Below, in pieces: positions 15,973-25,711 of a stretch of 64,000 nt of DNA. The DNA lies in NCBI RefSeq assembly GCF_001499675.1, contig NZ_LN609302.1, forward strand, positions 898,896 through 962,895. Direction: 5' to 3'. Numbering within the stretch: position 1 is the stretch's first letter; each line of letters starts with the position of its first letter. The notes under the pieces were generated by a model. The model ran no database searches. It saw only the letters and a program-made list of their open reading frames with translations, and was not told where the DNA came from. The position numbers were made by a program, and so were the translations under genes. The stretch comes from Acetobacter ghanensis. GTDB lineage: Bacteria > Pseudomonadota > Alphaproteobacteria > Acetobacterales > Acetobacteraceae.

Positions 15973-18240
15973 TTATCCAGTAAAGTGCGGGTGTGGTGTA
16001 GGGTGGGCTGAAACAGGGAAGGCTGCCTGTGGCGCATCTGCTGCTAGCTGGATAGGGCCGTGGTCATGAAAAAAACCGGGGGTTGAGAGAATAATGCTGG
16101 CGGCCTGCTCAAGGCAGGACAAGGTCCGATCCCGAGTCAGGGATAACCCCGCTTCTCCGGTTGGAATGGTGCGTATGGCAAGGGCGGCCTGCCTGAGCGC
16201 ACTCGCCGTTTCTGCCGGGGCATGACGTAATTGCGCAAAAGCCCCAAAGGCGTTTTCCAACGCGGCATGGGCCTGCGGGTCCAGTGTGGCGTGGGCTGCA
16301 TTCCATTTAAGCCGCACAATGAGCCTGCCAAGAGAAAGCGAGGCAAACGCGGCATCCGTATAGCCCTGCCGGTCTATTTTGGTGGAAATAAAGGAAAGCC
16401 GCATCATCAGGCGGGATATTTTTTGTAGTTGCAGGCCTTCCCACGCCACCCATGGCTCTGTGCGGTCATAGGGGGTGCGGGCCAGTTTTTGAATACTGCG
16501 GGTAAGGGACGTAACCAGTCGGGCTGCATCCAACCTGTGGTCGGCCGGTAGAATAACCCGAAAAACGACAGCCAGCAGGGCGCAGGCTGCTACCATGCTC
16601 ATCCAGTTGTTGGTGAGCGTCATGTCATCATACACAATCGGATTATTGACCGAGAGCATCATGGTAAAAAACACGGCATAACCAAACGCGCCAATACTGT
16701 AGCGCGGGTGGAACTGTAGCCACACGCCCGGCATAAGGAAAAGGCACAGGCTGAGCCAGAGCAGGGGGTAGCCGTCTATGCGCGGCAGGGCCAGCGTATG
16801 GCACAAAAATCCCATGGGAATAGCCAGCATGGTGCCTGCCGCCATCATGGGGCTGGCCTTGGCTGCCGAGGGGGTGGTGGACAAAAGGCTGGAGGCGGCA
16901 ACGGTGTAGATGATCAGCAGCGGCCCGGCGCTCCAGTGCAGAACATACCAGAGCATCCCGGCCAGAAGGGCAATAAAGCCCCCACGTACGCCATTGCGCA
17001 AAGCTGTTGGCCACTCAAGGTAAGTCTGGATGTTGGCCTGTGTGCGGTCCGGGTGCAGGCTGGTGAGGTCATGCAGGGCCAGATCCATTTGCACCAGCGC
17101 ATCACGCGTGTTGTCCAGCGCTGCCAGTGTGGCGGGGTTGGAGGTCTGGCGTGCAAGTTGTTCCAGCGTTTTGAGCGCATCATGCAGGCAGGTGGAAAGC
17201 GGGGTTGCGTTGGTCAGCCAGTCGGGCTGTTCGGTCAGTTGCAGAACACGACCAAGTGTTTGCGCAACAAGCAGGTGGACGGAACGGGTTTCTTCCTCCC
17301 CGGCGGAAAAGGTCAGCCAGTAAGGATGGTAGCTGACAATCAGGCCCGTCAGGCGGCTCAGACACAGGCGCAGATTCCGTACGCGGTTCTGCATGTCCGG
17401 ATCATCGGCCGCAGCAAATTCTATGGCTGGGGTCAGGCTTGCCATATTGGCCAGCAGTTTGCCGCGGCTATCATAAATAGGCTGCCCTAGTCCACGAAAA
17501 GCCGTGTTTGTACTTTCTGTTTTCTGTTCCTGTCTTTCCAGCGTGTTAATAACGGTTGTTTCCAACGCATCGGGGGAAACACGCTCACTTTCCGCTTTAT
17601 GAAAGGTTCTGGCATGTAGAACCGTGTCCCGGAAGGCCTGCCCCAGCTTGTGGAGGACGGTGCTGGGCTTGCGGGGAGACGTGACCATGAACACACATGC
17701 CGTGACCACAATACCCGTTGCCACAACGGAGAGGCGGCTCATGGCGGACAGAAAAATGCCGTCAGGGTTGGCAAAAGCTGGCGCCGCAATAATAACAATG
17801 GTGTAGCCTGTCAGCACAGCCGCATAAGCGCGGAAAAACCGCAAAAATGTTGCCACCATGCAGGCCAGACCGACAAAAACGGACAAAGCGGCAAAATACA
17901 GAACCGGGGACTGCACAAAAACAGCCATAACCCCGACACTGATCGCAGCACCAATGATTGTGCCAATAATACGCCACACACTTTTGGAAACCATGGCCCC
18001 AACCGTGGGGTTGGCTACAATCAGCACCGTAGTGGCCGCACTGAGTGGGGATTGGAGCTGGAACACAAAGGCCAGAAAAAGGGCAATACCGATGGAAAGG
18101 AACACCCGCGCGGTATAGCCCGCCGTGGCGACAAAGCTGTTCCACTGGGCGTCGTTGGCAAACAGAGCCGGAGCCAAGCGATTGTTGACCCATTGCAGGA
18201 GCGTGCCGGGTGCGGCGGGCAGGTCAGATTGTGTGGACAT
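15973..18240 (-). CDS. FUSC family membrane protein, putative efflux pump
   Basis: About 755 residues with two blocks of hydrophobic helices (roughly residues 30-180 and 385-540), each followed by a cytoplasmic helical domain. This is the layout of FUSC/AaeB-type proteins, which export aromatic acids or related compounds. The ATG at 18240 (MSTQSDLPAAPG) is taken because the first helices follow normally; a start 32 codons earlier would overlap the marR gene more deeply. The gene overlaps marR by 17 bases, so it is probably under that regulator. No periplasmic adaptor gene is adjacent. Confidence 0.85.
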   Translation of the reverse strand: MSTQSDLPAAPGTLLQWVNNRLAPALFANDAQWNSFVATAGYTARVFLSIGIALFLAFVFQLQSPLSAATTVLIVANPTVGAMVSKSVWRIIGTIIGAAISVGVMAVFVQSPVLYFAALSVFVGLACMVATFLRFFRAYAAVLTGYTIVIIAAPAFANPDGIFLSAMSRLSVVATGIVVTACVFMVTSPRKPSTVLHKLGQAFRDTVLHARTFHKAESERVSPDALETTVINTLERQEQKTESTNTAFRGLGQPIYDSRGKLLANMASLTPAIEFAAADDPDMQNRVRNLRLCLSRLTGLIVSYHPYWLTFSAGEEETRSVHLLVAQTLGRVLQLTEQPDWLTNATPLSTCLHDALKTLEQLARQTSNPATLAALDNTRDALVQMDLALHDLTSLHPDRTQANIQTYLEWPTALRNGVRGGFIALLAGMLWYVLHWSAGPLLIIYTVAASSLLSTTPSAAKASPMMAAGTMLAIPMGFLCHTLALPRIDGYPLLWLSLCLFLMPGVWLQFHPRYSIGAFGYAVFFTMMLSVNNPIVYDDMTLTNNWMSMVAACALLAVVFRVILPADHRLDAARLVTSLTRSIQKLARTPYDRTEPWVAWEGLQLQKISRLMMRLSFISTKIDRQGYTDAAFASLSLGRLIVRLKWNAAHATLDPQAHAALENAFGAFAQLRHAPAETASALRQAALAIRTIPTGEAGLSLTRDRTLSCLEQAASIILSTPGFFHDHGPIQLAADAPQAAFPVSAHPTPHPHFTG

Positions 18241-18697
18241 GTTGCGCTTCGAGTAGGGTGGAGAGTGAACGGATAAGAAGATCGGTCTGGCTTGGCGGGA
18301 GGGCGCAACGTATCTCCCGCTCCAGATCGGCGGCAATGTGGTGGAACAGCCTGCATTGTTCCTTGCCTGCGTCTGTCAGAAACAGGCGTTTGGCACGGCG
18401 GTCCTGTGCATCGGGCTGGCGGATGATGAGCTTCTGTTTTTCCAGCAGGTCGAGAACACGCACCAGGGCCGAGCAGTCTATGTTCATGGTCTGGGCAAGG
18501 TCACGCTGGGTGGCGCCTTCTGGCAGCATACGCAGGTAAGCCATGGGCCGCATGACGGCTAGCGTCATACCATGTGGACGCAGGGCGCGGTCCAGACGTG
18601 TGCGCCACAGCATTGCCAGACGCATCACCCTGAAGGTGAGAGCCATACCGGGAAAATGCGCTTCGTCCAGCTCAGGCATGGCGCGCGGCTCAGTCAT
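18224..18697 (-). CDS. MarR family transcriptional regulator
   Basis: A 157-residue winged-helix protein. Recognition-helix region TQRDLAQTMNIDCSALVRVLD and wing LIIRQPDAQDRRAKRLFLTD match MarR-type regulators. It is upstream of and overlaps the FUSC gene, so the pair is likely an autoregulated, ligand-relieved efflux operon. The N-terminal extension (MTEPRAMPELDE) is slightly longer than usual. The AT-rich 80 bases upstream probably hold promoter and operator, but I see no clean palindrome. Confidence 0.9.
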   Translation of the reverse strand: MTEPRAMPELDEAHFPGMALTFRVMRLAMLWRTRLDRALRPHGMTLAVMRPMAYLRMLPEGATQRDLAQTMNIDCSALVRVLDLLEKQKLIIRQPDAQDRRAKRLFLTDAGKEQCRLFHHIAADLEREIRCALPPSQTDLLIRSLSTLLEAQHVHTI

Positions 18698-18887
18698 CTT
18701 GTCTCACAAATTAGGGTCATTATAGTTGATATAGAAATTATTTGCGCAAAATAAACAAACGCCTCGTCCGGGTCAATCATGTTCCGTGTCTGGTGGTTGT
18801 GGGGTGGAGCGTTCGTGCCATCCGGTATGGCTAGGCATCATGGCGGCTGCCTTGAAATGGCGCGGTTTTTGTGCGCATCATCCTGCC

Positions 18888-19094
18888 ACTTGATGGTGCC
18901 CCCTGATCCGGGGGTGAAAAGGGAAGATCGGTGCAAGACCGTCGCTGCCCCCGCAACTGTAAGTATTCATCACGTTCCGCCGGGGCTGTGCCTCGGGTCA
19001 ACCACTGGGTCCTGTCCGGATTCGGGAAGGTGCGGAACGCCGCCGTGCACCAGCCACAGGCTGGAGGGGCTGGGTACAAGCCAGGAGACCTGCC
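18888..19094 (+). ncRNA. cobalamin riboswitch
   Basis: Contains the conserved blocks of the adenosylcobalamin-sensing aptamer in order: GGTGCC (18895-18900), GGGTGAAAAGGGAA (18912-18925), GCTGCCCCCGCAACTGTA (18944-18961), CCACT (19002-19006) and the B12 box AGCCAGGAGACCTGCC (19079-19094). It lies about 190 bases before the first cobalamin-cluster gene and should lower expression of the DUF1636-cobW-cobN-cobB run when cobalamin is plentiful. I cannot define the expression platform; no clear intrinsic terminator was seen in 19095-19286, so control of translation start is more likely. Confidence 0.95.
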
Positions 19095-19286
19095 ATCACA
19101 AGTATGTAAAGCCGTTCCTGCGGGGGCGGTTGTGTTCTGGCGTTGTTTGCTGGCGGGGTGCCCGGCAGGCACGGATGTACCAGATGGTGCATTTTCTTTG
19201 CCATATGCGTGGCAGAGGGCTGGTTGTGACTGCCCCATGCCTGCCGTTGTTCCACAAGCTGGAGCAATAGCCTGTTGGAAAGACGC

Positions 19287-19727
19287 ATGACCGCAGAGAG
19301 TTCTTCGCTTTCATCCCCCAGTCAGGCCGAGCATGTCGGCTTACCAGTGCTGCATGTGTGCGTTACGTGCAGGCGGGGTGGTCCGGCCATGGACTGCCCG
19401 CCGGGTGCGCAGTTGTTGGAACGGTTGCAAACCCTGCTGGCGGCAGAGCAGCAGGCGGGCGAGGCACCTTCCGCCGTATTGCGCTCTGTGGCCTGTCTGG
19501 CTGCGTGCGACCGGGGGTGTACGGCGGCCATAGCGATGGAGGGGCGATGGACATGGTTGCTTGGCCATCTGGGAGCAGAAAAAGCAGAAGATATTCTGGC
19601 CTATGCGCGTTTATATGCAGCATCCGCCAAAGGGACTGTCATGCCATCCCGCCGTCCCGCATCCCTTGCCAACATGGTGCTGGGGCGCGTGCCCGCACTG
19701 CTTTATAATGAACAGGAAGAACCATGA
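19287..19727 (+). CDS. DUF1636 family metal-binding protein, cobalamin-linked
   Basis: A 146-residue protein with the cysteine motifs VCVTCRRGG near the start and LAACDRGCTAAI in the middle, typical of DUF1636. This family is found next to cobW and cobN under cobalamin riboswitches and may bind an iron-sulfur cluster or cobalt in a ferredoxin-like fold; the role is not established. The ATG at 19287 has GGAAAG upstream. Its stop overlaps the cobW ATG (ATGA), so the two are translationally coupled. Confidence 0.85.
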   Translation: MTAESSSLSSPSQAEHVGLPVLHVCVTCRRGGPAMDCPPGAQLLERLQTLLAAEQQAGEAPSAVLRSVACLAACDRGCTAAIAMEGRWTWLLGHLGAEKAEDILAYARLYAASAKGTVMPSRRPASLANMVLGRVPALLYNEQEEP

Positions 19728-20776
19728 CTGCTGCCAAAACACGTGTCCCCGTGACCATTATCACCGGGTTTTTGGGGGCGGGTAAAACCACCTTGCTCCG
19801 GCATCTGCTCAACCGCGCACAAGGGCACCGCATTGCCGTAGTGGTGAATGAATTCGGCTCTCTTGGGATTGATGGCGAAATTCTGCGTGGGTGTGGCGTG
19901 GAAGGGTGCCGGGAGGAAGATATTGTCGAACTGACCAATGGTTGCCTGTGCTGCACCGTGGCGGATGACTTTTTGCCCACCATGGAAGCCCTGCTGGATC
20001 GGGCAGACCCGCCTGAGCACGTTGTGATCGAAACATCGGGGTTGGCGTTACCCAAGCCGCTGCTCAAGGCATTTGGCTGGCCAACCGTGCGCAACCGTAT
20101 GACGGTGGATGGGGTTGTGGCGGTGGTGGATGCCCCCGCAGTTGCTGCTGGTCGGTTTGCGGATGATCCGCAGGCAGTCGAAGCACAGCGGGCGGAAGAT
20201 CCCTCCCTCGACCATGACAATCCACTGGCCGAAGTGTTTGAAGACCAGATTAACGCAGCCGATCTGGTGGTGCTGAACAAAACAGACCTGCTGGACGCAG
20301 CACAACTGGATGCCGTTGAAAAGGAAATTCGGGAACACGCTCCCCGGCCGGTGCAGATTGTGCGTGCATCTGAAGGAAAAGTGGACCCGGCTGTGCTGCT
20401 GGGCATTGGTGCCGCCGCCGAGGGTGATCTGGCTGCCCGCCCCTCGCACCATGATGCGGAAGATGGTGAGCATGAGCATGATGACTTTGAAAGTTTTGTG
20501 GTTGTGGTGCCCGAACAGCAGACTGTCGATCAGTTCCTGACTATCCTGCAGGATACGGCGCGCAGGTTTGATGTCCTGCGTATGAAAGGTTTTGCCACAG
20601 TCAGCAAAAAGCCCATGCGGCTGGCGGTGCAAGGGGTGGGGAGCCGCTTCAGGCATGAATTTGACCGCCCTGTTGGCCCAACGGAAGAGCGTTCGGGACG
20701 GATTGTGGTGATCGGCCAGAAAGGGCTGGACGCAACCGCCATTGCCAAAGCCCTTGCCGGCCAGTTGGCCGCGTAA
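19724..20776 (+). CDS. cobW: CobW-type GTPase, cobalt chaperone
   Basis: A 350-residue G3E-family GTPase. It has Walker A GFLGAGKTTLL (about residue 16), the metal-binding CxCC in NGCLCCTV, Walker B-like HVVIETSGLA, and the guanine-specificity motif LNKTDLL. An acidic His-rich stretch (HHDAEDGEHEHDD, about residues 243-256) precedes the CobW C-terminal domain and may bind metal. The known role is delivery of Co(II) to the CobNST chelatase. It sits between DUF1636 and cobN, which fits that role. Confidence 0.95.
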   Translation: MTAAKTRVPVTIITGFLGAGKTTLLRHLLNRAQGHRIAVVVNEFGSLGIDGEILRGCGVEGCREEDIVELTNGCLCCTVADDFLPTMEALLDRADPPEHVVIETSGLALPKPLLKAFGWPTVRNRMTVDGVVAVVDAPAVAAGRFADDPQAVEAQRAEDPSLDHDNPLAEVFEDQINAADLVVLNKTDLLDAAQLDAVEKEIREHAPRPVQIVRASEGKVDPAVLLGIGAAAEGDLAARPSHHDAEDGEHEHDDFESFVVVVPEQQTVDQFLTILQDTARRFDVLRMKGFATVSKKPMRLAVQGVGSRFRHEFDRPVGPTEERSGRIVVIGQKGLDATAIAKALAGQLAA

Positions 20777-20787
20777 GAGGCCGGACC

Positions 20788-23700
20788 ATGCACCTTCTGG
20801 TTCGGGAAAACCGGACGCTGGATGAGCAGGATAGTGCCGAAGATCTGGGCCTGCCCGGAGCGGACATTGTTGTTCTGTCTTTTACAGAGAGTGACCTGCT
20901 AGGGCTGCGTCATGCAGAGCAGCAGATGCGGGCGGAAGGGGTTCTCAACCTGCCCTCCGTGCAGGTAACGGGCCTTGCACGGCTGCGGCACCCCATGTCG
21001 ATCGACCTGTATGTGGAAAGCACCTTGCAGGAGGCGCGTTGTGTTGTGGTGCGCCTGCTGGGGGGGCTGGACTACTGGCGTTATGGCGCTGAGGAAGTTG
21101 CGGCATGGGCACGGGCGCAGAATGTGCCGGTGGTGTTCCTGCCGGGGCACTCAGGTGGTACGGGCCAACCCGTGGGTGGCGCGGCGGATGATGACCGTCT
21201 GGCAGCTCTGTCCCACGGGGTATCTGCTGAACAGCGCCAGCGTTTGAATGGCTTTTTTGCACAGGGTGGTCCTAGCAACATGCGGGCTGCCTTACGCCTT
21301 ATGGCGGTTCTTGCCGGAAGTGGTGAGGACGATGGCGCCCAGCCCGAGCATTTGCCTGCATGGGGACCTTACCGCACCTACCCCGCAAGGCGGGAAGGTA
21401 GCCAGAATGGTGGAGCAGCCTGCTCGGCTACAATCGTGTTTTACCGTGCCCATCTTCAGGCGTCAGATATGGCGGGGATGGAGCGGTTGGCGGAGGTGCT
21501 GGCCCAGCAGGGCTGTGCGGTAGAGCTGCTGTTTGTCACATCTCTCAAGGATCAGGCGGTCGCACGGGGTGTAACGGAGCATCTGCGCCGCACCAAACCG
21601 GATGTGGTGTTGAATGCGACCTGTTTTTCCGCACGGGGAGCACAGGGTTTTTCTCCATTGGATGGAGCGGGCGCGCCTGTGTTGCAGGTGTTGCAGCCCG
21701 GTAGCACGCAGGCCTTATGGGCCGAAAGTTCAAGAGGACTAGGGCGTTCGGACCTTGCCATGCAGGTCGTGTTGCCGGAACTGGATGGCACAATAGCCAC
21801 TTTTCCCATTTCCTTTCGGCAGGAGAGTGCGCCGGGTTTGCCTGCGCAACGCGTTGCGTATGAACCCGGTATTCACATGGTGGCGGCACGGGCCATGGCA
21901 TGGGCAAGACTGCGGCAGAAGCCCGCGGTGCAAAAGCACGTTGGTATTGTGCTTTCCGACTACCCCGGAGCAGGGCTGGAACAGGCCGGTGCTCATGTGG
22001 CCCATGCCGTTGGTCTGGATGGGTTTGCCAGCCTGCATAACATTCTGCTGCACATGCAGCAGCAGGGGTATGCAACCGGCCCGCAGCCCGTGCCAACGGC
22101 GGAAGAGCTGGTCCACCTTATGGCGCACAAACCTGCGCAGCCTGTTTTATCCGTGGCGGAGTACCAGTCTCTTAGCGCTGATCTGGATGCTGACTTTATG
22201 GCATCGGTTGCAAAAGCATGGGGGCCGCCCGAGCAGGATGCGGCGGTCAAAGACGGAACCTTTTGCCTGCGCTATGCTACGCTGGGTACCATAACGGTTG
22301 CCATACAGCCAGATCGGGGGAAGGCGGCGGACCGTAAGGCTATTTATCATGACCCCGATACACCGCCATGCCATGCCTATGTGGCGTTTTACCTGTGGTT
22401 ACGGCGTGTTCAAAAACTAGATGCGCTGGTGCATCTGGGCACGCATGGCACGTTGGAGTGGTTGCCCGGTAAGGCTGCGGGGCTTTCTCCCGCTTGCGCA
22501 CCTGCGGTTCTTACAGGTGACCTGCCTGTTATCTACCCCTTTATCGTCAACAATCCGGGGGAGGCCGCAGCGGCCCGCCGCAGGTTGGGTGCAGTCACCA
22601 TCGGGCATATGACGCCACCCGTCATGCAGGCCAATCTTTCGGGGGACATGCGAGAGCTTGAACGTCTGATAGATGAATATGCGGAGGCCGATGGACTGGA
22701 CCCCCGCCGGGGAGGCCTGCTACGGGCCGACATTCTGGAGCGTGCCGCCCGCACAGGTGTGCTGGCCGAAAGTGGCGTACACCCCGGTGAACTGGACGAG
22801 ACCGAGGCGCTGGCGCGGCTGGATGCTTATCTGTGCGATGTCAAAGACCTGCAAATTCGTGATGGGCTGCATGTTTTTGGGCAAACGGCTCCTCGTTCCA
22901 CATTGCTTGTGCAGACCATTGCGCAAGCGTGTGGCAGGCAGGATGATCCGGTTTTTGTGGCGGATGTCGCGCGGCGTATAGACCAGTGTGGCACGGCGGA
23001 AATGTGCGCTCTTCTGGGCGCCCTTGCCGGGCAGCCAGTGGCCGCGGGGCCAGCAGGCGCACCAACGCGGGGGCGTGTTGATGTGCTGCCTACTGGCCGT
23101 AACCTGTTTACCGTGGACCCGCGTGCCCTGCCCACCCCATCGGCTATGGTGCTAGCAACCCGGATGGAGCAACTACTGTTGACCCGCCACCTGCAGGAAC
23201 ACGGCGAGCCATTGACCCGGCTGGTTATGGACATGTGGGGTTCTGCCAGCCTGCGCACTGGTGGGGAGGATCTGGCTCTGGCTTTGCGCCTTATGGGGGT
23301 GGAAGTGCAGCGGGCCGAAGGCACGGGCCACGTTTGTGGGTTTGAGGTTATTCCATTGCCGGTGCTGGACCGCCCACGGGTGGATGTCACACTCCGTATT
23401 TCCGGCTTGTTTCGCGATGCGTTTGCAGACCAGATTGCTCTGTTCGATCAGGCTGTCACGGCGGTGGCGGACCGGCGTGAACCAGAGGACTGGAACCCGC
23501 TGGCTGCGCAGGCCAAAGGGCTGGAGGGGGACGCCCGCAAACGGGCCACGGCCCGGATATTTGGGGCGGCGGCAGGCACGTATGGTACGGGGATAGAGGA
23601 CCACCTGCTCCACGGAACGTGGGAAAGCCGGGCAGACCTTGGTGCTGCATGGCTGGAAGGTTCATCGTGGATGTATGGCGGTGGCCGGGATGGCACGCGG

Positions 23701-24237
23701 GATGAAGCCGCCCTTTCCGCTCTGTTGGGGCAGGCCGAAACCGTGCTGCACGTGCAGGACAATGCCGAGAACGACTTGCTGGAAAGCCCGGATATTGCAG
23801 CCCATGAAGGTGGGCTTGCTGCGGCAACGTATTTGGCTGGCGGTGCACCTTCCGTCCTGCATGGTGATACATCGCGCCCACAGTCGCCCCGCCTGCGGGC
23901 AACGGAGGAGGAGGTTGCCCGTATTGTGCGGGGCCGTCTTGCCAATCCGCAATGGATAGCGGGCATGCAGCGGCATGGTTACGCCGGTGCGGCGGAACTG
24001 GCGCGTGGGCTGGATGCCCTGCATGGGTTTGCCGCAACCATGCCGCAGCGTTTTGACAGGCAGTTTGATCTGGTCTTTGCCGCAACGCTGGGGAATGCTG
24101 AGTGCGATGGTTTTTTACGTAAGGCCAACCCAGCAGCGCGGGAGGCCATGCGTCAGCGTTTTGCCGAAGCCATGCGGCGCGGCCTATGGCACCCACGCGG
24201 CAATAGCGTTGCCTGTGTGCTAGATGGGAATGAATAA
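20788..24237 (+). CDS. cobN: cobaltochelatase large subunit
   Basis: A 1149-residue CobN/magnesium chelatase H-type protein that binds hydrogenobyrinic acid a,c-diamide and cobalt for ATP-driven insertion. Family features include HLGTHGTLEWLPGKAAGLSPAC split around residue 550 and the later DMWGSASLRTGGED and EPEDWNP regions. It is about 100 residues shorter than typical CobN (about 1250), with no visible break in reading frame. It needs CobS and CobT, whose genes are not in this window. It starts 11 bases after cobW. Confidence 0.95.
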   Translation: MHLLVRENRTLDEQDSAEDLGLPGADIVVLSFTESDLLGLRHAEQQMRAEGVLNLPSVQVTGLARLRHPMSIDLYVESTLQEARCVVVRLLGGLDYWRYGAEEVAAWARAQNVPVVFLPGHSGGTGQPVGGAADDDRLAALSHGVSAEQRQRLNGFFAQGGPSNMRAALRLMAVLAGSGEDDGAQPEHLPAWGPYRTYPARREGSQNGGAACSATIVFYRAHLQASDMAGMERLAEVLAQQGCAVELLFVTSLKDQAVARGVTEHLRRTKPDVVLNATCFSARGAQGFSPLDGAGAPVLQVLQPGSTQALWAESSRGLGRSDLAMQVVLPELDGTIATFPISFRQESAPGLPAQRVAYEPGIHMVAARAMAWARLRQKPAVQKHVGIVLSDYPGAGLEQAGAHVAHAVGLDGFASLHNILLHMQQQGYATGPQPVPTAEELVHLMAHKPAQPVLSVAEYQSLSADLDADFMASVAKAWGPPEQDAAVKDGTFCLRYATLGTITVAIQPDRGKAADRKAIYHDPDTPPCHAYVAFYLWLRRVQKLDALVHLGTHGTLEWLPGKAAGLSPACAPAVLTGDLPVIYPFIVNNPGEAAAARRRLGAVTIGHMTPPVMQANLSGDMRELERLIDEYAEADGLDPRRGGLLRADILERAARTGVLAESGVHPGELDETEALARLDAYLCDVKDLQIRDGLHVFGQTAPRSTLLVQTIAQACGRQDDPVFVADVARRIDQCGTAEMCALLGALAGQPVAAGPAGAPTRGRVDVLPTGRNLFTVDPRALPTPSAMVLATRMEQLLLTRHLQEHGEPLTRLVMDMWGSASLRTGGEDLALALRLMGVEVQRAEGTGHVCGFEVIPLPVLDRPRVDVTLRISGLFRDAFADQIALFDQAVTAVADRREPEDWNPLAAQAKGLEGDARKRATARIFGAAAGTYGTGIEDHLLHGTWESRADLGAAWLEGSSWMYGGGRDGTRDEAALSALLGQAETVLHVQDNAENDLLESPDIAAHEGGLAAATYLAGGAPSVLHGDTSRPQSPRLRATEEEVARIVRGRLANPQWIAGMQRHGYAGAAELARGLDALHGFAATMPQRFDRQFDLVFAATLGNAECDGFLRKANPAAREAMRQRFAEAMRRGLWHPRGNSVACVLDGNE

Positions 24238-24240
24238 GGC

Positions 24241-25566
24241 ATGACAACACAGGCCATTATGGTTGCGGCACCTCGGTCTGGTGGTGGCAAAACTACACTG
24301 ACTCTGGCGCTGCTTGCTGCATTTGGCAGGCGTGGGTTGCGGGTTGGCGCGGTCAAGACCGGGCCAGATTATATAGACCCTGCTTTTCATGCCGCCATTA
24401 CGGGGCGACCCGGTCTTAATCTGGATAGCTGGTGTATGCCCTCCAACCTGCTGCACAGGGTTATGCAGGCTGCCTGCCAGGATGTGGATATTCTGGTCGT
24501 GGAATCGGCTATGGGGTTGTTTGATGGTCTTTCCCTGTCGGACGGGCAGCGGGGCGCACCATCCGATATTGCTGCATTTTTTGGAATTCCGGTCCTACTG
24601 GTGCTGGATATGTCGGGGCAGGGGCAGTCTGTTGGCCCGGTTGCCAAAGGGTTTGCGCAGTGGTCACCGCATGTGCAGGTCAATGGTGTTGTGCTGAACC
24701 GTGTGGCCTCGGCCCGGCATGAGCGCCTTGGGCGGGAAGCGGTCATGGCTGCCGACCTGCCCGTTTATGGTGCGCTGATGCGGCAGGGCGGGCAAACTCT
24801 GCCAGAGCGGCATCTTGGGCTGGTGCAGGCGCGGGAGCATGGAGACCTGCCCGGCTGGCTGGCCGATCTGGCGGATAAGGCCGAGCGGGAGCTGGATCTG
24901 GACGGTATTCTGGCGGCTGCCCGCCCAATTCGTACCCAGCCTGTGGAATATGGTGCAGCAGGCTTGTTGCCGCCACCGGGGCAACGGATAGCTGTAGCAG
25001 ACGATGCGGCTTTTTCATTCCTGTATGGGCATCTAGCGTTGTTCTGGCGGCAGGCTGGGGCTGAGCTGGTTCCTTTTTCGCCCCTAGCAGATGAGCGACC
25101 GGACCCATCCTGCACCGCCTGTTGGTTACCCGGTGGTTACCCGGAGCTCCACGCAGAACAGCTTGCTGCGGCAGAGACTTTTCGCACAGGGTTGGCGCAG
25201 TTTGCCCAGACCCGGCCTGTGCATGGCGAATGTGGGGGCTTTATGGTGCTTGGGCAGGTATTGGAAGATGCACAGGGCGCGCACCATCGTATGGCTGGCC
25301 TGCTTGGCCACTCCACGTCTTTTGCCCGTCGGAAGTTGAATTTGGGTTACCGGGAAGCCACTCTTGTAAAAGACGGTGTTCTGGGCGCGCGCGGTGCACA
25401 TTTGCGTGGGCACGAATTCCATTATGCAACGGTGGTGGATGGCGGGGCGGATGCGCCACTGGCCAGTCTGCGTTCTGGAATAGGCGAGGAACTGGGGTTT
25501 TGTGGTGGGCAGCGCGGGTTTGTGTCTGGCTCGTTCTTTCATGTGCTGGCGACTGTACCGGAGTAG
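24241..25566 (+). CDS. cobB: (hydrogeno)cobyrinic acid a,c-diamide synthase
   Basis: A 441-residue two-domain amidotransferase that amidates the a and c side chains of the corrin ring. The N-terminal ATPase has the P-loop APRSGGGKTTLT and DYIDPAFH. The C-terminal class I glutaminase has the nucleophile in HGECGGFMVLG and the histidine in GHEFHYA. It starts three bases after cobN, in the same transcription unit. In the aerobic pathway it acts just before cobalt insertion by CobN. Confidence 0.95.
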   Translation: MTTQAIMVAAPRSGGGKTTLTLALLAAFGRRGLRVGAVKTGPDYIDPAFHAAITGRPGLNLDSWCMPSNLLHRVMQAACQDVDILVVESAMGLFDGLSLSDGQRGAPSDIAAFFGIPVLLVLDMSGQGQSVGPVAKGFAQWSPHVQVNGVVLNRVASARHERLGREAVMAADLPVYGALMRQGGQTLPERHLGLVQAREHGDLPGWLADLADKAERELDLDGILAAARPIRTQPVEYGAAGLLPPPGQRIAVADDAAFSFLYGHLALFWRQAGAELVPFSPLADERPDPSCTACWLPGGYPELHAEQLAAAETFRTGLAQFAQTRPVHGECGGFMVLGQVLEDAQGAHHRMAGLLGHSTSFARRKLNLGYREATLVKDGVLGARGAHLRGHEFHYATVVDGGADAPLASLRSGIGEELGFCGGQRGFVSGSFFHVLATVPE

Positions 25567-25711
25567 GCGAATTTCCCCATACCTAGCTCCTGAATAAGGG
25601 GGTGGTGGTGTGTCCGCCTTGCAGGCAATGTGGCTGTAGGAAGTAAACGCTGGTTTGTTTTGCCTGTTTGACAGGATGGAACAACGGACAAAAATAAAGA
25701 GGAGACAGGCC

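Noticed and set aside
17650..18276. 208-codon plus-strand reading frame opposite the FUSC gene
   Set aside because: Its product is low-complexity Asn/His/Arg-rich sequence typical of an antisense frame.
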